DNA of 64,000 bases from Bartonella grahamii subsp. shimonis (GCF_036327415.1 NZ_CP123961.1:1798001-1862000); one strand, 5' to 3'; positions 12,013 to 23,525 are shown, numbered from the stretch's first letter. Notes: generated by a model from the sequence alone, not told the origin. Made by a program: numbers and translations.

Positions 12013-13407
12013 TTATGGTAACTGCATCACAAAAGAGACAAATGCTTCGCCTCGCATTTCATAATTTTTAAATTGATCATAACTTGCACAAGCAGGTGAC
12101 AAAAGAATCGTCACCTCTTTTGCCTTACAACCCATTGCGTCAACAGCTGCTTCACGCACCGCATTTTTCAAAGTTAAACTCATAGAAAAGGGAAAAGCAG
12201 ATCCAATAGTGCGAGCAAATTCTTCCGCCGCGCTCCCAATCAAATAGGCTTTACGAATTTTAGGAAAAAATTCTCTAAGAGACTCTATTCCTCCCTTTTT
12301 TGCCTGTCCCCCAACAATCCAAAAAATATCATTAAAGGTGGAAAGCGCAGGAGCTGTTGCATCTGCATTAGTCGCCTTGCTGTCATTGATAAACAAAATC
12401 GCCCCCATTTTACGCACCTGCTGCATACGATGATCAAGCCCTTTGTAACTTGCTAAATGCTCATTCATAGAGGGATCGGTTATTTTTAAAGCTTGCAACG
12501 TTGCTAATGCCATAAGGGCATTTTGCGCATTATGACGTCCGCGCAAAGCAGTCATAGACGCTAGATCTGCAAGCATATGACACTGTCCTTGACAAACAGA
12601 AAAGAGCTTTGTCCCATCTGCATAAAAACCATTTTCAACAAAATGATCCTTGGAAACTGCCCAAATTTTCTTCCCTTCATGAAGTAACTGTTGATATAAA
12701 ACCTGACAAGCTTCATCATCAACTGAAATAAAAGCCTGAGAAGCCTGAGCAATCAGATACCTTTTGGTTTGCACATAACAGGCAAAACTCTCATGTCGAT
12801 CAATATGATCAGGTGTCAAATTCAATAAAAGTCCAATGGTCGGCTGAAGAGAGGGAGTAAGATCAATTTGAAACGATGAACACTCAATCACATAGATACG
12901 TTTTTTAACAAATGGTTTAAGCGTCAATATTGCCTTTCCGATATTTCCCCCCATCTGCACGTCATAACCCATTTTTTCCAACAAATGCGCAAGTAAAGCC
13001 GTTGTGGTTGACTTCCCATTCGTCCCCGTAATCGCAATGAAAGGAACATCTTGATCACAAAAACCATAATGCTGTAAAAAATGATGGCGCGCCCGAGAAA
13101 ATAATTCAATATCACCGATAATTTCTATATTTTTTTTTCGTGCTTTTTCAACAACCCAATGCGGTCGAGGATAATTTAAAGGAACTCCAGGAGCTAAAAT
13201 CAATGCAACAAATTCTGACCAATCTTCATAACGCAGATCTCGCGTTAGAATATTGTGCCGAAAAGCCATTTGCACGCTTGAAGGACTATCATCCCACGCC
13301 ACCACTTCTGCGCCGCCACGCATCAATGCTTGTGCCGTTGCTAGTCCAGACTTCCCTAATCCAAATAGAGCAACTTTTTGTCCTTTATAACACGCAACAG
13401 AAATCAA
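12013..13407 (-). CDS. murD: UDP-N-acetylmuramoylalanine--D-glutamate ligase MurD
   Basis: Adds D-glutamate to UDP-MurNAc-L-Ala. It has the N-terminal segment [18 protein letters not shown], the ATP loop [30 protein letters not shown] and the C-terminal [17 protein letters not shown]. No ATG fits the conserved N-terminus: the first ATG (13455) would add 16 residues and overlap mraY by 44 bases. I infer a TTG start at 13407 (giving M-I-S-V-A-C-Y-K-G), four bases after the mraY stop and behind GGTGAG, which matches the usual MurD beginning. The length is then 464 residues. Confidence 0.9.
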   Translation of the reverse strand: MISVACYKGQKVALFGLGKSGLATAQALMRGGAEVVAWDDSPSSVQMAFRHNILTRDLRYEDWSEFVALILAPGVPLNYPRPHWVVEKARKKNIEIIGDIELFSRARHHFLQHYGFCDQDVPFIAITGTNGKSTTTALLAHLLEKMGYDVQMGGNIGKAILTLKPFVKKRIYVIECSSFQIDLTPSLQPTIGLLLNLTPDHIDRHESFACYVQTKRYLIAQASQAFISVDDEACQVLYQQLLHEGKKIWAVSKDHFVENGFYADGTKLFSVCQGQCHMLADLASMTALRGRHNAQNALMALATLQALKITDPSMNEHLASYKGLDHRMQQVRKMGAILFINDSKATNADATAPALSTFNDIFWIVGGQAKKGGIESLREFFPKIRKAYLIGSAAEEFARTIGSAFPFSMSLTLKNAVREAAVDAMGCKAKEVTILLSPACASYDQFKNYEMRGEAFVSFVMQLP

Positions 13408-13411
13408 AATC

Positions 13412-14482
13412 TCACCGCAATTTAAGTGTTGAAAGACCAATAAGAGCAAGAACAATTGAAATAATCCAAAAGCGTATCACAACTTGGCTCTCAGTCCAGC
13501 CTTTTTTCTCAAAATGATGATGTATCGGTGCCATAAGAAACACGCGTTTTCTTGTTAATTTGAAATAACCAACCTGAATAACGACTGAAAAAGCTTCCAC
13601 AACAAAAAGCCCACCAATAAGAGCCAAAACAATTTCGTGCTTCGTAGCGACCGCAACAGTCCCCAATAATCCTCCAAGAGCCAACGAACCAGTATCTCCC
13701 ATAAAAATAGCTGCAGGTGGTGCATTAAACCATAAAAAACCAAGCCCGGCTCCAACAACAGCTCCCAATAAAACAGCCAACTCACCTGTTCCCGATACAT
13801 AATGGATTTGGAGATAATCAGCAAAATTCATATTACCAGAAAGATAAGCAATCAGAGCAAAAGATAAGGCTGCAACCATCACAGGAACAATAGCAAGCCC
13901 ATCAAGTCCATCCGTCAAATTAACTGCATTACCCGTCGCGACAATGACAAAAGCAGAAAAAGGAATAAAAAACCAGCCCAAATTGATAAGATAATCTTTC
14001 AAAAAAGGCAAAGCGAATCCAGATGAGCCAATTTTCAGTATGACAAAAGCAGCAATTGCCGCAACAGAAAACTCCAAGCTTAGCCGTGCTTTCCCAGAAA
14101 ATCCTTTGTCTGTTTGTTTTGTGACCTTAAGATAATCGTCATAAAATCCAATTGCCCCAAAAAAAAGCATAACCAATAGCGATACCCAAAAATAAATATT
14201 CGATAAATTACACCACAAAAATGCTGATACTACAATGCCGGTTAAAATCATCAATCCACCCATTGTAGGTGTTCCAGCCTTTTTAAAATGTGTTTGAGGA
14301 CCATCGGCACGAATCGGTTGCCCCTTACCCTGCCGCAATTTAAGAGAAGCAATGATGCTAGGTCCAAACAAAAAGACGATAAGCCCCGAAGTAAGCATAG
14401 CCGCTATCGTGCGAAAAGTAATATAACGAAATACATTCACACCTGGAAGCCAATCACTAAAAGAAGAAAAAAACAGCATCAT
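13412..14482 (-). CDS. mraY: Phospho-N-acetylmuramoyl-pentapeptide transferase MraY
   Basis: Integral membrane enzyme that transfers phospho-MurNAc-pentapeptide to undecaprenyl phosphate, making lipid I. It shows [14 protein letters not shown], the Asp-rich [42 protein letters not shown] and the histidine cluster [12 protein letters not shown] typical of MraY. It has about ten membrane segments over 356 residues. It lies 21 bases after murF and directly before murD. A decayed copy of its middle part is found at about 22870-23085. Confidence 0.97.
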   Translation of the reverse strand: MMLFFSSFSDWLPGVNVFRYITFRTIAAMLTSGLIVFLFGPSIIASLKLRQGKGQPIRADGPQTHFKKAGTPTMGGLMILTGIVVSAFLWCNLSNIYFWVSLLVMLFFGAIGFYDDYLKVTKQTDKGFSGKARLSLEFSVAAIAAFVILKIGSSGFALPFLKDYLINLGWFFIPFSAFVIVATGNAVNLTDGLDGLAIVPVMVAALSFALIAYLSGNMNFADYLQIHYVSGTGELAVLLGAVVGAGLGFLWFNAPPAAIFMGDTGSLALGGLLGTVAVATKHEIVLALIGGLFVVEAFSVVIQVGYFKLTRKRVFLMAPIHHHFEKKGWTESQVVIRFWIISIVLALIGLSTLKLR

Positions 14483-14503
14483 GGTACAAAAAACCTCTTA
14501 AAA

Positions 14504-15925
14504 CTATGAAGAAACCGCTTTATAGCGTTCAAGCAATGCAGACACAATATTTGATGAACAAAGGCTATTGGATGATTTAACCATAAGCAGATCTCCAGAA
14601 GAAATTTCTGCTAAAAGAAGCGACAAAATTTTCTCAATATTTTCAGCATAATGAACCTTAACACCAGCAGACAAATCACTGACTAAAGATTTCATCGCCT
14701 CACCAAATAGAAAAACTGGATTAGCACCGGAAAGACGTATTGGCTTTATTAAATCACGATGAAGCTTTTCACTATACTCCCCTAACTCTAGCATATCCCC
14801 TAAAACAGCGATTCGCCGCCCCTCTTTCCCTATCGGTCCTGTAGCAAGAAGCTCAAGTGCAGCACGCATAGAAGCAGGATTTGCATTATAGCTTTCATCA
14901 ATGAGATAAAATTCACCCCCATTTGATAAAGACAGTCGATAACGAATACCTCGCCCCTTTTGAGAAGAAAAATAGCGAAAAGAAAGAAAAACAGGCTCTA
15001 ACTCGACCCCCATAGCATCACAAGCAGCAGTAACCCCTAAACTATTTTGCACAATATGGCGTCCGGGAGCGCCAATTTGAATCTCCGTATCCCGCCCCCT
15101 AATACGTACAATCATAGAAGAACGATCAGTTAGAAGACGTATATCTCGCGCTTGATAATCAGCATTTTTAGTCTCACCAAAGCTTAAGATCTTTCTTACA
15201 CCGCATTGCTTTGCTTTTTGAACGAGATAAGAAAAAAAATCACTATCCGCATTTAAAATAGCAATTCCTTTCTCATCTAATCCTTCAAAAATTTCAGCTT
15301 TTGCCTCTGCTATTTCTTCAAGATTTTTGAAAAAACCCATATGCCCTGCACAAATATGCGTAATGAGAGCAACATGCGGACAAACCAGCTTGACCAGAGG
15401 GCGAATTTCATCTTTATGATTCATGCCAATTTCAAAGATACCATAATCACTCTCCATCGGCATCCGCGCTAAACTAAGCGGAACCCCCCAGCAATTGTTT
15501 AAAGAAGCAAGATTCGCATGAACATTCCCAGCCGTTGCAAGTACTTGTTTCAAAGCTTCTTTTGTTGTTGTTTTTCCCACCGATCCTGTTATCGCGATAA
15601 TTTTAGCTCTTGAACGTTTGCGTGCAGCTTTCCCAAGTTTTTCTAGGGCTTGCAAAACATCAGGAACAACAACAAGTGGAGCCGATATCTTTTTCATATC
15701 CCTCAAACGATGTTCCGCAACAATAAGAACACCTGCACCTCGTGCATAAGCTTGCGCAGCAAAATCATGACCATCAAGATGATGCCCCTTTATGCAGAAA
15801 AAAATATCACCTTCCGCAAGAGTACGGCTATCAATGGAAACCCCAGAAAAAGTTTCTGGCATACTTCCCACTACGACACCATCAATAGCTGCAACAAGTG
15901 CTTTCTTATCCCATAAAGCTGTCAT
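14504..15925 (-). CDS. murF: UDP-MurNAc-tripeptide--D-alanyl-D-alanine ligase MurF
   Basis: Adds D-Ala-D-Ala to complete the cytoplasmic precursor. It has [20 protein letters not shown] at the N-terminus, the ATP loop [15 protein letters not shown], the segment [17 protein letters not shown] and the C-terminal [17 protein letters not shown], a MurF hallmark. It is 473 residues long. The start codon overlaps the murE stop in ATGA, so the two ligases are probably translationally coupled. Confidence 0.97.
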   Translation of the reverse strand: MTALWDKKALVAAIDGVVVGSMPETFSGVSIDSRTLAEGDIFFCIKGHHLDGHDFAAQAYARGAGVLIVAEHRLRDMKKISAPLVVVPDVLQALEKLGKAARKRSRAKIIAITGSVGKTTTKEALKQVLATAGNVHANLASLNNCWGVPLSLARMPMESDYGIFEIGMNHKDEIRPLVKLVCPHVALITHICAGHMGFFKNLEEIAEAKAEIFEGLDEKGIAILNADSDFFSYLVQKAKQCGVRKILSFGETKNADYQARDIRLLTDRSSMIVRIRGRDTEIQIGAPGRHIVQNSLGVTAACDAMGVELEPVFLSFRYFSSQKGRGIRYRLSLSNGGEFYLIDESYNANPASMRAALELLATGPIGKEGRRIAVLGDMLELGEYSEKLHRDLIKPIRLSGANPVFLFGEAMKSLVSDLSAGVKVHYAENIEKILSLLLAEISSGDLLMVKSSNSLCSSNIVSALLERYKAVSS

Positions 15926-17373
15926 TTCTTTCGGTCCTCTAGAGCTTCTATCGCTTTCAGACGATCTGAAAAAGGATAAGTTGTCTGCCCTATAATTTGG
16001 CCTTCCTCATGACCTTTTCCAGCAATGATTAATGTATCACCAGCTTTCAAAAGCTCCACCGCGTAAGAAATAGCCTCACCACGATCTGCTATCTCTATTG
16101 CTGTTGGCACTGCCTGTAAAATATCCTTGCGTATTTTTTCTGGTATTTCTGTGCGAGGATTATCATCCGTTACAATAACAATATCCGCTTTATCCGCCGC
16201 AATTTTTCCCATCAAAGGTCTTTTTCCTTGATCACGATCTCCTCCACAACCAAAAACAACAATCAAACGCCCTTGCGTAAAGGGACGAACAGAAAGCAAA
16301 ACCTGTTCCAAAGCTTCTGGTTTATGGGCATAATCAATATAAACAGGCGCATTATTTTCTGTCTTTCCGACAAATTCTAACCGCCCAGGTGCCCCTTGCA
16401 AAGTTTCAAGCGCAGAAAAAACTTTACGAGGTGAAACACCCGTTGCAATTGCTAACCCCGCTGCCATAAGCGCATTGGCTACCTGAAAATCTCCAGCTAA
16501 AGGCAAATCAAATGTATAAATATTGTTTTGCACACGACACTCAATACACTGTTTTGAGCGTTGATGTTCGACACGATTAATCGTGATAAATTGCCCCTTA
16601 CGACCAATTGTCAAGACACGACGGCGCGCTTGTGTAACAACATCAATAACCTTTTGTGAATAGACATCATCAGCAAAAATCAAAGCAGGAGCAGATACAG
16701 GCAAAAGTGTATCAAACAACCTCATTTTAGCCCGCAAATAATCCTCTACCCCCGTGTGATAATCCATGTGATCTCGCCCTAAATTGGTAAAAGCGCCAGC
16801 TGTTAAATGGACTCCATCAAGTCGTCCTTGGTCAAGCCCATGCGAAGAAGCTTCAAGAGCTGCATGAGTCACACCTTCATGAGAAATTTCACAAAGAAGA
16901 CGGTGCAAGACGACCGGATCGGGTGTTGTGAGAGAACCATAAACATTCCGTTTAGGAGAAACAACACCTATCGTCCCTATACTCGCAGCACAAAATCCAA
17001 CATGAGTCCAAATTTGCCGAATAAAAGAGACAACAGATGTTTTACCACTTGTACCAGTCACAGCAACGACCGTTTCAGGCTGAGAACCGTAAAAACGTGC
17101 AGCTGCCAACGCTAAGCTATGACGAACATTAGAAACACGCAAAACGGGAACAGATAAATCCTCAAGAACAGCATGACAATCTGTAACAATTGCTCGTGCA
17201 CCACGCTTTATCGCATCATCTATATAGTGTCTTCCATCACTTTTTTTTCCTTGAACAGCGACAAAAACATAGCCTGGCAAGATTTGTCGAGAATCTGCAC
17301 TGATTCCTGTTATTTTCATTGAAGAAAGATTCTGATCTTCAAAACATTCTGTAAAAACTGTTCCAAACAACAT
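15922..17373 (-). CDS. murE: UDP-MurNAc-L-Ala-D-Glu--2,6-diaminopimelate ligase MurE
   Basis: Adds meso-diaminopimelate to the stem peptide. Landmarks are [20 protein letters not shown], the ATP loop [41 protein letters not shown] and [14 protein letters not shown]; the DNPR motif is the marker for diaminopimelate specificity as opposed to lysine. At 483 residues it has normal size. It sits 62 bases after ftsI. Confidence 0.97.
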   Translation of the reverse strand: MLFGTVFTECFEDQNLSSMKITGISADSRQILPGYVFVAVQGKKSDGRHYIDDAIKRGARAIVTDCHAVLEDLSVPVLRVSNVRHSLALAAARFYGSQPETVVAVTGTSGKTSVVSFIRQIWTHVGFCAASIGTIGVVSPKRNVYGSLTTPDPVVLHRLLCEISHEGVTHAALEASSHGLDQGRLDGVHLTAGAFTNLGRDHMDYHTGVEDYLRAKMRLFDTLLPVSAPALIFADDVYSQKVIDVVTQARRRVLTIGRKGQFITINRVEHQRSKQCIECRVQNNIYTFDLPLAGDFQVANALMAAGLAIATGVSPRKVFSALETLQGAPGRLEFVGKTENNAPVYIDYAHKPEALEQVLLSVRPFTQGRLIVVFGCGGDRDQGKRPLMGKIAADKADIVIVTDDNPRTEIPEKIRKDILQAVPTAIEIADRGEAISYAVELLKAGDTLIIAGKGHEEGQIIGQTTYPFSDRLKAIEALEDRKK

Positions 17374-17435
17374 AACGATGCACCTTTATATTCATTTTAC
17401 CGTTGTTTAACAAAACTTGAATTGCTCTTTTTACT

Positions 17436-19139
17436 TTAAAGCGGCTCATATTCTTTTTTAAAATCGGGTTTTACACCAAGAAAACTAGCTGTGCGACGAA
17501 CAATATTAGCAAGCATTGGTCCAGCATTCATCCCCGCTGTTGCTGAACGCTGTCCCTCTGCAGGCTTTGGTTCATCAATAATTGTTAAAACAACATAAAC
17601 AGGATCATCAATAGGAAAAGCAGCAAGAAAACTATTGAAATTTTTTGTTTTAGAATATTTTCCATTTTCAACTTTTTCAGCTGTTCCTGTCTTACCACCT
17701 ACACGATAACCTTCCACCTTTGCATTACGTCCAGAACCAATATCACTATTTAATTTATAAAGGTAACGCATATTTTGACTTGTTTTAGCATGCAAAACCC
17801 GTTTTGCATGGTGCAAAGTTTGTTCTTTTGTACGTTTTAAAAATGTCGGAGCAATTAACCAACCACCATTCATTAAAGCAGCAGCCCCGACAGCTGTTTG
17901 CAAGGGTGTTGTTGCCATACCATGCCCAAAAGAAATCGTCATAGAATGGATATCCTTCCAATGATGTGGCACAATAGGATGGGCAACTTCAGGCAACTCT
18001 GTTATGAGACGATCCAGTAACCCAAGTTTTTGCAAAAAACTACGATGTTTATCAATCCCTATCGCCAATGCCTCTTTAGCAGAACCAATATTGGAAGAAT
18101 AAATAAAAACCTCCCATAACGTTAAGGGACGATTTTTTCCATGAAAATCATGAATAACATACCCACTACTTGCTTTTATTGGCTTTGAAGCATCAATAAT
18201 ACTGTTTAAATGAAAAATATCGGAATCAAGAGCCATGGCGGTCGTAAAACTTTTAATGATCGATCCCATTTCAAAAGCTCCTGCCGTCATCCGATTGAGA
18301 CGATCACTTTTTAAAGCTTCAATAGGATTTCCAGGATCAAAATCTGGTAGTGATGCCAAGGCCAAAACTTCCCCCGTATGTATATTTAAAATAACAGCTC
18401 CTGCAGCAATTGCCCTATAACGCTTCATAGCCTGAATAAGTTCATCATGAACAATTGCCTGAACACGCACATCAATCGAAAGCTGAACTTGTTTTAATGA
18501 TTCTTCCATGGCAAGACCAGCAGCACGCAAAGCACTCAACCCCGCATCATCAATATATTTTTCCATACCTGCAATGCCCTGATTATCAACATTCACCATA
18601 CCGAGAATATGGGAAGTTACAGGTCCATCAGGATAAAAACGACGAACTTCAGTTCGAAAACCAATTCCTGGAATACCAAGAGCCATAATTTGCGTCTTCT
18701 GCATGGGGGTTAACCCACGCTGGATCCAAGAAAAACCAGATTTTCCTTTTAAGCGCTTATAGGTTTCCTGCCAATTAAGATCAGGCAAGACTGTTGAGAG
18801 CAATTCAATTGTTTCATCCACATCAATAATGCGTCGTGGCTCAGCAAAAAGTGAATAAGTTTTAATATCTGTTGCCAATAAACGACCATTACGATCAACA
18901 ATATCAGGTCGTGCCATCAATTGCAGAACGGCTGGCCCCTTTGCTTCTTCAATCTGTCCACCTTCCAACCCATAAGAAATAAGACAAGCCCCCATGATTC
19001 CATATAAAATTAAAAAGCAGAACAACGAAAAAAGTAAACGTGGACGACTAGAATAAGGACGACGAATAGAAACACTATGATTATTCAACGAATTCTTTAA
19101 GCGCTTTTTCTTCTGTGAGAATAAAAACGTTGATTTCAT
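17436..19139 (-). CDS. ftsI: Septal peptidoglycan transpeptidase FtsI (PBP3)
   Basis: Class B penicillin-binding protein that crosslinks septal peptidoglycan as the partner of FtsW. It has one N-terminal membrane segment (LLFSLFCFLILYGIMGACLI), a pedestal domain starting ARPDIVDRNGRLLATDI, and a transpeptidase domain with the catalytic SIIK (EMGSIIKSFTTAMAL), the second motif SSN and the KTGT motif (VGGKTGTAEKV). It is 567 residues long. The ATG shares one base with the ftsL stop. Confidence 0.96.
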   Translation of the reverse strand: MKSTFLFSQKKKRLKNSLNNHSVSIRRPYSSRPRLLFSLFCFLILYGIMGACLISYGLEGGQIEEAKGPAVLQLMARPDIVDRNGRLLATDIKTYSLFAEPRRIIDVDETIELLSTVLPDLNWQETYKRLKGKSGFSWIQRGLTPMQKTQIMALGIPGIGFRTEVRRFYPDGPVTSHILGMVNVDNQGIAGMEKYIDDAGLSALRAAGLAMEESLKQVQLSIDVRVQAIVHDELIQAMKRYRAIAAGAVILNIHTGEVLALASLPDFDPGNPIEALKSDRLNRMTAGAFEMGSIIKSFTTAMALDSDIFHLNSIIDASKPIKASSGYVIHDFHGKNRPLTLWEVFIYSSNIGSAKEALAIGIDKHRSFLQKLGLLDRLITELPEVAHPIVPHHWKDIHSMTISFGHGMATTPLQTAVGAAALMNGGWLIAPTFLKRTKEQTLHHAKRVLHAKTSQNMRYLYKLNSDIGSGRNAKVEGYRVGGKTGTAEKVENGKYSKTKNFNSFLAAFPIDDPVYVVLTIIDEPKPAEGQRSATAGMNAGPMLANIVRRTASFLGVKPDFKKEYEPL

Positions 19140-19543
19140 TATTGTGCGCCTTTTTGGACAACACCATTTATCTGAGAAGCCCGATTATTTGTCAAAATAT
19201 CCTGATTATCTTCCAAGATATTTTGTTTAATCACTTCTTCAATTTGATCATGTATCCATACCGGAATGTCTTTAAACTCCACAATTTGACGCGGCTGTAT
19301 AACCTCTAACCCAAGTTCTTTTTGATAACGTTTTGCAAGTTTTTGCATGCGTGAAGGCCTTATCATTACAGCCCACTCAGCACGAAGCAAACTTACCGTA
19401 TTTTTTGCTGCAGCAATTTCATGCTCAAGATGACGAACTTCGTTCATTCGTTTTTGAACATCATATTTTACCTTATAAGTAAAACCTGCCATACAAATCA
19501 TAATCATCACTAAAATCATATCAAATGTACGAAAAACTGTCAT
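19139..19543 (-). CDS. ftsL: Cell division protein FtsL-like
   Basis: Small bitopic division protein of 134 residues. It has one N-terminal membrane segment ([17 protein letters not shown]) followed by a heptad-like coiled coil ([29 protein letters not shown]), then the conserved Rhizobiales segment [19 protein letters not shown]. Sequence identity in this family is low, so the call depends mainly on its position between rsmH and ftsI and its topology. It is coupled to rsmH by an ATGA overlap and to ftsI by one base. The protein normally forms a complex with FtsB and FtsQ. Confidence 0.88.
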   Translation of the reverse strand: MTVFRTFDMILVMIMICMAGFTYKVKYDVQKRMNEVRHLEHEIAAAKNTVSLLRAEWAVMIRPSRMQKLAKRYQKELGLEVIQPRQIVEFKDIPVWIHDQIEEVIKQNILEDNQDILTNNRASQINGVVQKGAQ

Positions 19544-20538
19544 TTCTTACTGCCTTCAAAACTGGCAATCTCTGCTAAACCAAATAATTTCATATCTGCT
19601 GCAAGAGCCTCTGCTTCAGTTCGTACACCAATACGCAACCTTGCAGAACGTGAGCGTGGATTTTTCTGTAACTCCTCTTTAGTTGCCGTAATCCCCCCTT
19701 TAAACAAAGAAAAAAATGTTGCTGGAGCAGCTTTTATTTCAGGAAGATAGCGCGATCTCATACATTCTCCTGAACGAGAAGAAAAAAATCTTTTGACCAT
19801 ACGATCTTCAAGAGAATGAAAACTGACAACGCCCAAACGACCACCCGGTTTCAAAATGCATTCAGCAGCAAATAAGCCACGTGCAAGTTCACCAATTTCA
19901 TCATTAACATATATACGAAGAGCCTGAAATACACGTGTTGCAGGATGAATACGATCTCCCGGCTTACGTCCTATCAACACTTCGATAGCATACGCCAAAT
20001 CACCTGTACGCAAAAAAGGCTGAACAACACGACGCTTTTCAATCATCCGTGCAATTCGCCCCGCATAACGCTCTTCTCCCAATATTTTAAAGATTCGCGC
20101 TAAATCCCTTGCTTTTAAATGATTTACAACATCGCTAGCTGTAAAACCGGTCTGAGCCATTCGCATATCCAATGGTCCATCTTTTTGAAAAGAAAAACCT
20201 CTTTCTGCTTCATCAAGCTGCATTGAAGAAACACCAATATCCAAAATAACCGCATCAACCTTTTCTTCAACGACGCGATCAAGCTGTGAAAACGCCATAT
20301 GAACCAAACGAAGTCGTGGAAAAAATTCTTCAACAAGCGATTGTCCCGCACCAATAGCATGAGGATCACGATCAAGAGCAATCACCTCCGCCCCTGCCTT
20401 TAGCAAAGCGCGCGTGTAACCACCAGCACCAAAGGTGCCATCAATCACTTTTGCTCCAACCAATGGCATAAGCCCAGCCAAAACTGGCTGCAACAACACT
20501 GGAATATGGCGTTCAGCTCTTTGATCCTGCTTTATCAA
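19540..20538 (-). CDS. rsmH: 16S rRNA m4C1402 methyltransferase RsmH
   Basis: S-adenosylmethionine-dependent methyltransferase of 16S rRNA, formerly MraW. It shows [13 protein letters not shown], the SAM-binding [51 protein letters not shown] and [17 protein letters not shown]. It is 332 residues long. The only start that keeps the conserved HIPVLL segment is a TTG at 20538, with no clear ribosome site upstream. It is the first gene of the dcw run; no mraZ-like frame is visible between it and the RNase P gene. Confidence 0.95.
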   Translation of the reverse strand: MIKQDQRAERHIPVLLQPVLAGLMPLVGAKVIDGTFGAGGYTRALLKAGAEVIALDRDPHAIGAGQSLVEEFFPRLRLVHMAFSQLDRVVEEKVDAVILDIGVSSMQLDEAERGFSFQKDGPLDMRMAQTGFTASDVVNHLKARDLARIFKILGEERYAGRIARMIEKRRVVQPFLRTGDLAYAIEVLIGRKPGDRIHPATRVFQALRIYVNDEIGELARGLFAAECILKPGGRLGVVSFHSLEDRMVKRFFSSRSGECMRSRYLPEIKAAPATFFSLFKGGITATKEELQKNPRSRSARLRIGVRTEAEALAADMKLFGLAEIASFEGSKK

Positions 20539-20806
20539 AATAATCCGTCTTGAAGTTATGCTGTCTCAAATCAACAGCTCTCTCATAGCAACTGATCTCA
20601 GAATAACCTAGCCTTCAACTTTCATATTAACCACAATGAACGAAAAAACTAAAGTTATCCCAAAACAGATCCTAATGCATTATACTTAAAGAAATGTTAT
20701 AATTTTTTAAAACACTCTTTGCTCAAGTGTCCATTTCAAATACACAGGCTCGATAAAAGACCATATGTAATCGATCTTATAAAATATCGCGTATCATCAT
20801 GAAATA

Positions 20807-21193
20807 TCAGTCGGCCTATAAGCCGGGTTCTGTAGAGTAAAGCTTACGCTTTACATGGCAACCATTCATCTGGGACGGATGTTACCATCCGCCTCGTGCA
20901 ACCTACCCGAATGACTCGCCCGGAAATCGGCTGCAAATTAAATCTTGCACGTCATTTCTATTTGGTCTTGCTCCCGGTGGGGTTTACCTTGCCACATTCA
21001 TTACTGAATGCGCGGTGGGCTCTTACTCCACCCTTTCACCCTTACCTATAAAAATAGGCGGTTTACTTTCTGTGGCACTTTCCCTAGGGTCACCCCCGCC
21101 GGGTGTTACCCGGCACCGTCTTTCCATGGAGCCCGGACTTTCCTCACCTGCCGCATTTCAGCATTAGACAAGCGCGGCTGCCCAGCCGACTGA
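20807..21193 (-). ncRNA. rnpB: RNase P RNA (bacterial type A)
   Basis: Catalytic RNA of RNase P, which matures tRNA 5' ends. Read on the minus strand the 5' and 3' ends form the P1 helix TCAGTCGGC / GCCGACTGA. Inside lie the universally conserved segment GAGGAAAGTCCGGGCTCC near 21150, the ACAGAAA-type segment, and the 3' conserved ACAGAACCCGGCTTATAG near 20825. The length of about 387 nt is normal. It is the region of highest GC in its neighbourhood. Exact ends are inferred from the P1 helix. Confidence 0.96.
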
Positions 21194-21276
21194 CGTATTG
21201 ATTTATAAAACATTTTCTGCTCCGTGAAAATAGCATTTTAAAATATTTTATAGAAAATCTGTCTAAAAAGATGTTT

Positions 21277-21801
21277 TTATTTTAATGAAGCCAGATAAGT
21301 TTTCACTTTTGCGCAATATTTTGCCGAAATAGAATTCATTTTTTTTGCAGCATGACCTGCGTTATATTTAAGGATTGTACCACACGTACTTCCACCACTG
21401 AGTTTATACGCCCGTGCCAAATAACGCATACCATATTCAAGATTGGTCGCAGGATCGTACAAATCTTGTACAGAACCACTAAAGCCCAACCCTCGTGCCG
21501 TAGAGGGTTTAATTTGCATCAAACCTATTTCGCCAGCAGCCCCCTTTATACCTGCCTTATAATTACTTTCAACTTTTACAACAGCATGTGCTAAATTAAC
21601 GGGAACATTATATTTATTCGCAAGTTTCTGAATAAGAAACTCATAAGGGCGACCAGGAATCTTAGAAGCAACAGCCACTGAAGCTTCTCCTGGTTCTGCA
21701 ACATTTAAAACACTATGAGTCCAACTTATATCAAATACAAAAAATACAGCACACGCTGTATTTAACAAGATTTTCAAAAATTGCATTTTCTTTCTCTTCA
21801 C
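21277..21801 (-). CDS. Small secreted lytic transglycosylase (SLT domain)
   Basis: Predicted muramidase-like lytic transglycosylase acting on peptidoglycan in the periplasm. A signal peptide (MQFLKILLNTACAVFFVF) precedes an SLT domain with the catalytic Glu in HAVVKVESNYK, the motif GEIGLMQIKPSTARGLG, NLEYGMRYLARAY and the closing KYNAGH. It is only 174 residues, a minimal single-domain form. The frame begins with GTG at 21801; an ATG at 21786 is an alternative start, but the first gives a better basic signal peptide N-region. It stands alone, 84 bases upstream of the RNase P gene in the same direction. A role in assembly of a secretion system is possible but not shown by the context. Confidence 0.9.
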   Translation of the reverse strand: MKRKKMQFLKILLNTACAVFFVFDISWTHSVLNVAEPGEASVAVASKIPGRPYEFLIQKLANKYNVPVNLAHAVVKVESNYKAGIKGAAGEIGLMQIKPSTARGLGFSGSVQDLYDPATNLEYGMRYLARAYKLSGGSTCGTILKYNAGHAAKKMNSISAKYCAKVKTYLASLK

Positions 21802-22869
21802 TCAAACATTCTCAAATTCTAGCCGCAAATAATTTGCAAATGTATTGTACAAAAAAAGAAAGCAAAAGAATGGCTTGGAAAAGGAAAGAGTAAGACAATT
21901 TCAAGATAAAACTCTGCAACAAAAGAAAATCTCTTTATACACAAATTATAGATTTCTCTATATCATAAAATAAAAAAATAAAGAGACTATAATTAATCTT
22001 ATAGCGTATTAAATAAAATGATATAATCTATAAATTGCTGCTATCGCTATTGTATCACTCAATTTTTATATTAAAAAAATAGCATTTTAAACAGATGTAA
22101 CATTTTTTACATAAGATTATTAATTTTTTTATCGAGATCAATCCCACAAAGCAAAAGAGACAAGAACATCTTTTTACCGAAGATCCTCAATATCAAAAAA
22201 GTTTCATAAAAAATATAAACCGTTATCAACGCTTCTCTCTAGTTAATAAACACCCACAGCACTCTTTATGTCCGATAAAACCTCAACAAATCACAAAGCA
22301 AATCCCTACCCCCATCATTGCGCATAAAAATTCATAAATATACTAAAACCATCATACTCTTTACCAACGCAAAATATTGCAACAGACCTTTAGCTCTCAA
22401 GATGCCTCAAAGAAGCTTTTTAATTCCTTTTTAAAAGAGCTTTTATCCACACAAGCCCCCCACTTGTAGTGTGCAAGAAACTGATTTTGATTTTTTCACC
22501 ATGAATAAATTTAAAACGGGGGAATTTTACAATTCTTAAGATTCTCACTCAATATGAAAATGATAAATTATCATTATAAAACAATATTCTAAAAAATCTA
22601 TATCCGTCTTTGTCCCTACAATAAAGCCTAGTAATTACTTTTATCTGTTTTTTGAAAAATGTTAGAAAACTCAATACCCCCAAAGCCTTTTTAAATAAAA
22701 ATAGACCTCTCATCTTCATTCAAATATTTTTTCTTTGTCACAGACTATCACCTTATCAGCCTTGCTCCTCATTTTCAGAAATCCTACAAATGAATAAATA
22801 TCCTAAAATCTGTAGAACAAAGGAAGCTTAAATCCTTTAAAAATTTTTTATTTTCTATATTAAATAAAA
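21802..22869. other. AT-rich gene desert, no recognisable gene
   Basis: About 1.07 kb with stop codons in all frames and no RNA gene I can recognise. The base composition and homopolymer runs resemble the other intergenic wastelands of this window. It runs into a decayed mraY fragment on the right, so it may be former coding DNA. Confidence 0.6.
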
Positions 22870-23085
22870 AATAATTGGCATGTAAAATGCGGCTAACGTG
22901 TTTTATTATAGTCAATACTGCTTTTGTCATTGTAGTTATTGATAATGCAATTAACTTGACCAATACCCTTGATAGGCTTGCTATCACTCCTGTAATAACT
23001 GCAACATTATTCTTATACTCCGATTGCTTACCTTTTGAATAAGATAATTTTTGATCTTACAAATTGATTATCTCCTCGCACTTTT
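22870..23085 (+). pseudogene. Decayed fragment of mraY
   Basis: In the + frame starting near 22901 the sequence reads FVIVVIDNAINLT followed by LDRLAITPVITATLFL. This lines up with [13 protein letters not shown] and [16 protein letters not shown] of the intact MraY in this window. At base level GCTTTTGTCATTGT, GATAATGCAATTAACTTGAC and GATTGCTTACCTTT match the corresponding part of mraY (13800-13960, minus strand) with few gaps. Similarity fades on both sides. There is no start and there are frame breaks, so it cannot make a protein. It lies about 9 kb from mraY and in the opposite orientation. Confidence 0.75.
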
Positions 23086-23147
23086 CAAAACTTCACGAAA
23101 AGCTCTTGCTCCTTAAAATAAAACTCAAAAGCGCGACTAAAAAATAT

Positions 23148-23525
23148 CTAAAAATAAGCATTAGCAAAGGCAGGACGAGAAATCGCTTTTGAAAGAGCCA
23201 TAGCAATAATTTCACCGGATTTGTGAGCCTGCTCACGACTCTGACCACTTTTAAAAGCAAGCGCAATTACATCGCGACGCAGCTGCTCAATAAACAACTT
23301 TTGCTGTTGAGAATTCATCTTAGAAAGATGCATGATAATATCTGGAAAAAGCACGAAAAACCTCTCTAACAACAACTCCTCTGTTACATCAAACTGCTGA
23401 GAAGAAAAAGAAGAGCGACCGGAAAAAAACTGATGAACAACACCGCTTCGAGAAGCAAAAAAGACAGCGAAAAAAATAAAAAATACAAATAAAATAAAAA
23501 TAATACGACGCGAAAAAGATTCCAT
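23148..23525 (-). CDS. Hypothetical membrane-anchored protein
   Basis: I do not recognise this 125-residue protein. It has a basic start (MESFSRR), one N-terminal membrane segment (IIFILFVFFIFFAVFFA) and a predicted helical, mostly soluble remainder with FPDIIMHLSKMNSQQQKLFIEQLR and a closing AMALSKAISRPAFANAYF. Such a layout fits a membrane-tethered periplasmic or cytoplasmic protein. It is flanked by relics on both sides and has no operon partner. Its amino-acid make-up is protein-like, so it is probably a real gene, but it could be decaying. Confidence 0.55.
   Translation of the reverse strand: MESFSRRIIFILFVFFIFFAVFFASRSGVVHQFFSGRSSFSSQQFDVTEELLLERFFVLFPDIIMHLSKMNSQQQKLFIEQLRRDVIALAFKSGQSREQAHKSGEIIAMALSKAISRPAFANAYF

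Noticed and set aside
21008..21193. Plus-strand 61-codon frame
   Set aside because: It lies entirely inside the RNase P RNA gene on the other strand and only reflects its high GC content.
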